Below are positions 58,023 through 64,000 of a DNA stretch of 64,000 bases, in pieces (positions within the stretch are counted from its first letter, which is position 1; the number at the start of each line of letters is the position of its first letter). The DNA is from Okapia johnstoni (Eukaryota; Chordata; Mammalia; Artiodactyla; Giraffidae): NCBI GenBank assembly GCA_024291935.2, contig CM044313.1:87915001-87979000 (forward strand). The letters run 5' to 3'. Position numbers and translations under genes: made by a program. The notes beneath the pieces were generated by a model. It saw nothing but the letters and a program-made list of their open reading frames with translations. It was not told the DNA's origin and did no database searches.

Positions 58023-58651
58023 AACAAGAGCCACTTTTTCCTAAGGTTACTAGTGGAACTCTAAAAAATTTCCAAGACAGGGAAAAAGCATGCAATCAGA
58101 CCAGATTGGCTTAATGCCATGTGAACATTTATCAGCTAACAACAATGAAGCACCACGTAATTGAAAGCACATTGACACTGGATATTCAGCCTTCTTGAGG
58201 TACACCCTGGCACACGTCTGCAGGCTCCAGACATCATTGCATGGACTCTCTGCTTCCTTGTAAGAGACTGAACAAGCTGGTGCATCTCCAGTCTTGGGCT
58301 GTGGTGCTTGTCACATCAAGACATCATCCATAATTAAGAGTGTTGCTGCAGCAATCCTGATTTTCACGTCAAGCACTGCATGCCTTCACATCTAAGTCCT
58401 GCAGGCTATTTAAGAAGCTTAGGATATATCTCAGCTATCTTCTCATTGAGTGTGGGAGGAGTCAATATTTAAAGAAGACCTCATTGGGAATGAATTTCTG
58501 AATATAGTGTAAACATCTAGTATTAAAAGATAAGTAAGTTTTCTGGGATTCATATGGATAAAAATTTCAGAAACTAAAATTTATGTTGCAGACATATATT
58601 TATTACATGTGAAATTTGTGTTTCAGATATTATCTGTTACTTGCTAGTTTC
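58023..58651. other. no gene seen; repeat-poor block
   Basis: 58060-58480 is less AT-rich and holds no recognised repeat. It contains the perfect 12-bp palindrome TTGCTGCAGCAA (58343-58354). Confidence 0.45.
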
Positions 58652-58743
58652 AAATGTATGGCAAAAACCATTACAATATTGTAAAGTAATTAGTCTCCAA
58701 CTAAAATAAATAAATTAATTTAAAAAAAAGAAAAAAAAATAAA
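58652..58743 (+). mobile_element. ruminant L1 3' end fragment
   Basis: AATGTATGGCAAAAACCATTACAATATTG followed by an A-rich tail. Confidence 0.85.
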
Positions 58744-59106
58744 AGCATGTAGAAATTGGCTTTTTTTTTTATATATACACATATATCTCATTTTAGACAA
58801 CATCAACATGTTTTGACATACATATAGTCATAGATGAAGATATACTACAAAATACCAAGCCACATCTGTCTGGTAGGCCGTGTATAACTTATAGCCTTCT
58901 GTTTTGGCTTGGTTGAATATTCTACTTATTTTATAATAATCTGAATAATTTTTACAAATTAAATAAATTGTGGTCTATTTTAAGTAAGTTGTCATATTTA
59001 TGGAATATTTTTGAATGACACATTCAATTATGTATGATGTTTTCTCTTAGATTTCCCTTTAAAGAATTGCTAAGAATTCAGTCTGGACTGAGTTAGTCAT
59101 TTTTAA
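58744..59106. other. no gene seen
   Basis: AT-rich unique DNA with a T-run and TATA stretch at about 58761-58780. Confidence 0.5.
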
Positions 59107-59119
59107 TTTTTTAATGATT

Positions 59120-59154
<35 letters not shown>

Positions 59155-59642
59155 TTGAGTGTGCTGGTCTTTGTTGCTGTTCAGACTTTTCTCTAGTTGT
59201 GGTAAGTGGGGTCTTCTCTTTGCAGTGGTTTCTTTGCAGCCAGCTGAGCACTGGCTCTAGAATGCATAGACTCAATAGTTGTGGTTCCCTGGCTCTAGAG
59301 CACAGGCTCAATAGCTGTGGTGCACAGGGCTTAGCTGCGTCCTGGATTGCGCTAGTGGTAAAGAACCTGCCTGTCAGTGCAGGAGACATAAGAGATGAGG
59401 GTTCAATCCCTGGGTCGGGAAGATTCCCTGGAGAAGGGTGTGGCAACCCATTCCAGTATTCTTGCCTGAAGAATCCCATGGACAGAGGAGCCTGGCAGGC
59501 CATAGGATCACACATAGTCGGACACAAGCACTCATGGGCTTAGCTATTCTGCAGAACGTGGAATCTTCCTGGATCAGGGATCCAACCCAAATCTCCTGCA
59601 GTGGCAAGTGAATTCTTTACTGATGAGTCACCACGGGAGCCC
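59107..59642 (-). mobile_element. CHR-type SINE, split by Bov-tA
   Basis: Minus-strand CHR element. Its tail appears as (TTTA)n at 59111-59153, the body as CTAGTTGTGGTAAGTGGGG and GTGCACAGGGCTTAGC, and the head as TCACCACGGGAGCCCC at the right. It is interrupted at 59337-59535. Two similar body segments (CTGGCTCTAGAATGCATAGACTCAATAGTTGTGG and CTGGCTCTAGAGCACAGGCTCAATAGCTGTGG) reflect the internal repetition of this SINE. Confidence 0.88.
59337..59535 (+). mobile_element. Bov-tA SINE nested in CHR SINE
   Basis: Full Bov-tA (GCGCTAGTGGTAAAGAACC, B box GGTTCAATCC). The target duplication GGGCTTAGCT is perfect at 59327-59336 and 59536-59545. Confidence 0.95.
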
Positions 59643-60905
59643 CTGGACTAGTTTAGTCTTTTTTTTTTTTTTTTAGTTTAGTCTTATAGTAACTTATTAG
59701 TAGCTACTCTTCCACTACTTTGTCAGTTTTATTTAGCTTTTAATTTACTGTCTGCTATATAAATTGACAGCTTGCTTGATAAAGAATAGGGAAACATGTT
59801 TATGATATGAGAATAAATCAAAAGATTAAGGGGTATTTTATATGCTGTTTAGAAATTTGTAACATTGTTAAATAGGCCAAGGAGTAATTAAAATCAAAGA
59901 TGATAAATAAATATTAAATTGAGGTTAGTTATTTAGTTATATAGAAAGGTAAGATAACATAATGAGACAAATTAGACAAAATTCTGGATAAGGGACACAA
60001 GTACAAGGAAAAAAATATATATATATGTATGTATGTATATACGCAGTAAGGTCAAACAAAGAAAATAGTTAAAAAAATCCTAAGGGTTCAAGATAAATAT
60101 CCTTTTCATCCTCAATGTCTTCCCACTCCAATTCAACAAACAAATTTTCCTTAGATTAAATTTTATAAATCACCCCCTTTTATCACTTAACTCCTCTCAA
60201 AATCTTTCAGTCACTTTCTATTACCAATAGGCTGGAATTCGACTACATGTTCTAGAATTTATGATGCTTAATCATCTGGTCGCAACTTTTGTTTCTAATT
60301 GCAATCATCAATACCAATCAACTAATCAGAAATTGTTATACAATATTTGTCATTAAACCACTGTCCCTATAATCCTACTGCTAAATCTCTCTAATCCTCA
60401 CACTTCAAGAAGAAGTCTGATCTGGATTTCTAAATTCAAGATCTTTGAACTTGACCAGAGTCTTGGTGGAAAGCATTTTTAAAGCCATTGAATATTTGAG
60501 GCTGTTATATGTTATACCTTTCCCTTTTCCCTTCTCTCAGCGACCTATGTAAGACTTGCCTTAAGGCAAGCAGATTTCTTTATCCAAATATATAAACTCA
60601 GGACAGTCCTCATGTCCACACTGATTGTACTTGAAACATAGAAATAAATATTCATTCATCCTTTGTATTTCAAACGCACTTTTGCTCAGGTTGCACAGGT
60701 GACATAGTCAGGTGGGTGAAATGGAGAGAAGGAGACTCTTGCGGATTTCTTTGTTTCATGACTATGATTCAGCGTTACTTTACCAAAAATGTCTCCTCCA
60801 AGTGGTATCACACTTTGACACTAGCATTTTACAATTAATTCTTAGCTATTTATACATATTCAGGGGGAGTGAAGGCTTTCTTACTCTGTTTCCTCTATGT
60901 TTCTT
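59643..60905. other. no gene seen
   Basis: AT-rich unique DNA, T-run at 59660-59675, (TATG)n at about 60017-60040. A 70-codon frame at 60712-60924 runs into the next SINE and is not supported. Confidence 0.5.
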
Positions 60906-61078
60906 CTTGTTGCTTAGTGGCTAAGTTGTGTCTGATTCTTTGTGACCCCATAGCCTGTAGCCCACCAGGCTCCTCTGGCCGTGGAATTTTCCAAGCATTA
61001 TACAGGAGTGGGTTGCCATTTGCTTTTCTCAGGGATCTTCTTGAACTGGATTGATCCTGTGTTTCTGTAAAGGGCTCC
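60906..61078 (-). mobile_element. Bov-tA SINE, diverged
   Basis: Reverse complement, GTTGCTTAGTGGCTAAGTTG to CTGTAAAGGGCTCC. The head half is degraded. Confidence 0.9.
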
Positions 61079-62071
61079 TCATATTATACCATGATACTGG
61101 GCTTTAATCACATCACACCAAGGCACATTACTGGAAGTGTCTTTTTCTCTACCTGTCCATATATTATCCAATGTGCAGGGTATATGAATATTCATCTGTC
61201 ACTGTCACCCAACACAATGTTGTGTTATGAAGAGAAACCTAAAAACAAAATACTGCAAAAATGGGAATATATTTGATTTGAATGGGATTATTTCCAGTAA
61301 TGACATCATGTAATTTCCTTGGATTTCTACATTCTCCACATAATTCTTGCTTACTTACTGATAATTATGCTTTCAATATTTCCTTTCATGAGCTACATGT
61401 ATCAAATCAATAAATGTTTTATATAATAGCATATTTTTAAATTAGGTTCTATCTTAACAGTTTGAATAAAAGCAGAGCAGGGTGTTCTTTGCCAGTCATT
61501 AAGCTGTGGTCTACATCACGACTTTGGAAAAAGATATGCTATGGCATATGCATGTGTAAGCAAATCTATCTTCCTTCCAGCATTCATCTAAAAATCAGAG
61601 ATGGATTTTTACAAATCAGGAGAACCCTGAAATGTACAATGAGGATATATTAAATACAGTTTTTACTGGTATATTATGCAGTTATAGCACATTTAGCAAT
61701 CTAACATGAACACATGTTATCCACCATTTCATGAATTAATTTATCCTTTCAGAACACATATATCGAGCATGTAAACCTATGCTCTTTTCACCTCTCTCAT
61801 AATTAACATTTCTCAGATAATGTGAAAGCCTAAATTCACATTGTCAAAAATTACTTTTTCTCTTTTTCTTTTATTTGGATATTTAAACTTCCTTATATAA
61901 CTGGAGATATTAATCACAGTTCATAAATATCATCAATAATTTTCACTTCAAAATCATTAAAATCATATTTTATACCTTAATTTTTTTAAGATGGGGCATA
62001 ATTCAACACAAATAATTGTCCAAGAAAATGGAAAGCAGTGCCAGTAGTGTCAGATAAGAAGTAGGCTCTAT
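61079..62071. other. no gene seen
   Basis: AT-rich unique DNA. Short frames only. Confidence 0.5.
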
Positions 62072-62212
62072 GTGCTGTGATGTGCTCAGTTGCTCAGTGG
62101 TGTCCAACTCTTTGCGGCCCCATGGACTATTGCCCACCAGGCTCCTCTGTCCATGGGGATTCTCCAGGCAAGAATAGTGGAGTGGGTTGCCATGCCCTCC
62201 TCAGTAGGCTCT
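62072..62212 (-). mobile_element. Bov-tA SINE, 5'-truncated, with target duplication
   Basis: Tail half only (CTCAGTTGCTCAGTGGTGTCC to GTTGCCATGCCCTCCTC). The perfect 12-bp duplication AGTAGGCTCTAT (62060-62071 and 62213-62224) shows that the truncation happened at insertion rather than by later deletion. Confidence 0.95.
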
Positions 62213-62402
62213 ATATTGGTGAGTAAAGATCAGTATGGAGAGTCCTCAGGAACAATCAGATTTCTGGTTGACAAGACTGAGCCTAAAAGCTGTCCAAGAA
62301 GACAAGTGGGCTGGAGAAGTAGAATATTACAGGAGGAAAGCCAAAGTGTTCCTAATGCTGAAATTCTGTGAAGCTGGACTTAGCCTTCAGCTACATTTGT
62401 TG
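62213..62402. other. no gene seen
   Basis: Short unique stretch. Confidence 0.4.
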
Positions 62403-62664
62403 TTGTTTCCTTCAGTCTTTCCCAGCATTAGGGTCTTTTCCAACAAGTCGACTCTTAGCATCAGGTGGCCAAAGTGTTGGAGCTTCAGCTTCAGCATTAG
62501 TCTTTCCAGTGAATATTCAGGGTTGATTTTCTTTAGGATTGACTGGTTTGATATCCTTGCTGTCCAAGGGACTCTAAAGAGTCTTCTCCAGCACCACAGT
62601 TTGAAAGCATCAGTTATTCATCGCTCAGCCTTCTCTATGGTCCAACTGTCACATCCAAATATCC
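62403..62664 (-). mobile_element. BovB internal fragment lacking the 3' tail
   Basis: From TTTCCTTCAGTCTTTCCCAGC to CCAACTGTCACATCCAAA. The terminal ~190 bp of BovB are missing, so this is either an internally deleted copy or one cut by later rearrangement. Confidence 0.9.
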
Positions 62665-63850
62665 AGCTACCATAGTTCATAATCAGCTGATAGCAGAATG
62701 TGTTTCTACCTCCAGGGGTCAATTGTCATCCTCCCTGCTGAATCCCTTTGCTTCAAGTAAGTTATGACAGCACAGAAATCGCTAGATATTTATCGTAGAC
62801 AGTTAAATGAGACTATGATTGTATATAGGCTCATTACAAAGAGGGAACTCAGAGGGAATAGGAGTCAAATGTGAAAATCTCTTGTAGCAGATAGAAGTTG
62901 GAGATACACACAGACACTGAAAAACTTTAAAATAAATGAAAAGAAACAGTATTAAGTAACCTTAAAATATGAAGTAATAAGTAACATTTTACATTTTTAT
63001 GTAACTACATATAAGAAGGGCTAGAATTCAAGCCATTCAACCACCAGCACAACATAGTCATCGATAAATGAGGATAGACATTCAGCAAGGTGCTGGAATG
63101 TGGGCTAGGAGGACCTTTCTCTATCCAGTATTAATAATGTGATTGCTAAACTATGGGGTGGTATGGAGGACCCAAGTCTGTCAATGTAATGATGGCACAG
63201 GCAGAATGTGTGGGTTTGGTAACTGGAAGCACTACCTATTTAACAAATGAATGGAATTATCTCAATATTTTTAAAACCAGTATGGAAGTAGTCTTGCTTG
63301 CTGGGTGAATATTAGCACTGTGCAAAGATTTTTTCTTCAATAATGTGTCATGGTGTTCCATGAAGATCTAAAATTGAATCTTAGCTGACTGAATGTGTTT
63401 GGTTACCTCTTGCTGTCAAGGGCATTTTGGATTCCTAGAAAAGAGTTATTTTAGAATACTATTAAATATATTTGGACAGTTGCTTCTCTGCTGAATGAAA
63501 CAGTGGAATTCAGGGGAAAAAAACGTGTCAAGCAGCAAGTTATCACACTTTTCTCTGCTTCATGACCTTCCACCACGCCCCACTGTAGATTCTGCTCATA
63601 TTTACTTTGACCAATGGTTTTAAAATAGAATGCATAAAACATCAGTTCCATCAATGGTAATTTTGATGTCCTAATCACCATTTTATAGATAATATTAAAT
63701 AACAAGGGTAAATTATTTTTGTCAATAGAGACAAATTCCCCTGGTATTTGTGACCATTTTGTTAGAGAGGTCAAATATTTCATATACCTCTGCCTTGCCT
63801 GATTAGTTCTATTTCCATAGTATAGTTAGTCCTATTTGAGTAAATTGTTA
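62665..63850. other. no gene seen
   Basis: Unique DNA. The 110-codon minus-strand frame at 63451-63783 shows no domain, signal or conserved motif that I recognise; I do not call it a gene. Confidence 0.45.
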
Positions 63851-64000
63851 TTAGTGTTAACCACTCAGTCCTGTTCCACTCTTTGTGACCCCATGGAGTC
63901 ACTTTGTGACTCCTCTGTCGATGGAATTCTCTTGGCAAGAATACTGGAGTGGGTTGACATTTCCTTCTCTAGGGGATCTCCCAGACCTAGGGATCAAAGC
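63851..64000 (-). mobile_element. Bov-tA SINE, cut by window end
   Basis: Reverse complement starting TTAGTGTTAACCACTCAGTC and still in the body at position 64000. A direct echo GTCACTTTGTGACTCC (63897-63912) replaces the usual middle segment and looks like a small local duplication of the preceding CTTTGTGACCCC. Confidence 0.92.

Noticed and set aside
63451..63783. 110-codon minus-strand frame in unique DNA
   Set aside because: No recognised domain, and its length is possible by chance in 64 kb. A protein search against mammals would settle it.

Overview
This window is a gene-free, AT-rich stretch of a ruminant (almost certainly bovid) nuclear genome. The assignment rests on sequences largely restricted to ruminants: dimeric and tRNA-like Bov-A2/Bov-tA SINEs in both orientations, at least twelve pieces of the RTE-type LINE BovB (3' ends built from degenerate CTGAACTGAACT units), ruminant-type L1 3' ends, CHR-type tRNA-derived SINEs and several LTRs. 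I found no host exon, tRNA, rRNA or recognisable processed pseudogene. Every long open frame with a recognisable product belongs to a transposable element, mostly BovB reverse transcriptase; the rest are antisense shadows, microsatellite translations or chance frames in AT-rich DNA.

Layout. 0-1 kb: 5' half of a mariner transposon on the minus strand, split by a Bov-tA SINE. 1-4.3 kb: unique AT-rich DNA, a Bov-A2 dimer, an old mammalian repeat and a Bov-tA. 4.4-7.7 kb: an old minus-strand L1 split by a block of microsatellite, SINE and BovB. 9.3-13 kb: four BovB pieces, one inserted into a CHR SINE with an 11-bp target duplication. 14-23 kb: mostly unique DNA with one solo LTR. 23.3-25.2 kb: two inverted copies of one old LTR-like repeat. 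26.9-31.2 kb: an L1 3' end and a nested cluster of three LTR families with SINEs. 31.6-35.4 kb: two internally deleted BovB copies in tandem. 36-40.4 kb: SINEs in unique DNA. 40.4-43.5 kb: L1 tail, LTR, and a BovB split by a Bov-A2. 46-50.7 kb: MER5A, SINEs, BovB ends, and a repeat-free block around 48.6-49.5 kb. 53.4-57 kb: the two best BovB reverse transcriptase remnants. 57.4-64 kb: SINE pairs, L1 tails, a SINE-in-SINE insertion and further BovB/SINE fragments.

The value of the window lies in its insertion archaeology. Many insertions show target-site duplications that can be read directly, which gives relative ages: CHR SINE before BovB, LTR before LTR before Bov-A, BovB before Bov-A2, CHR before Bov-tA. 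I see no evidence of an undescribed biological system. The best candidates for host function are a few repeat-poor, less AT-rich blocks (48.6-49.5, 15.8-16.25 and 58.1-58.5 kb) that could be conserved non-coding elements, which only a cross-species alignment can test.
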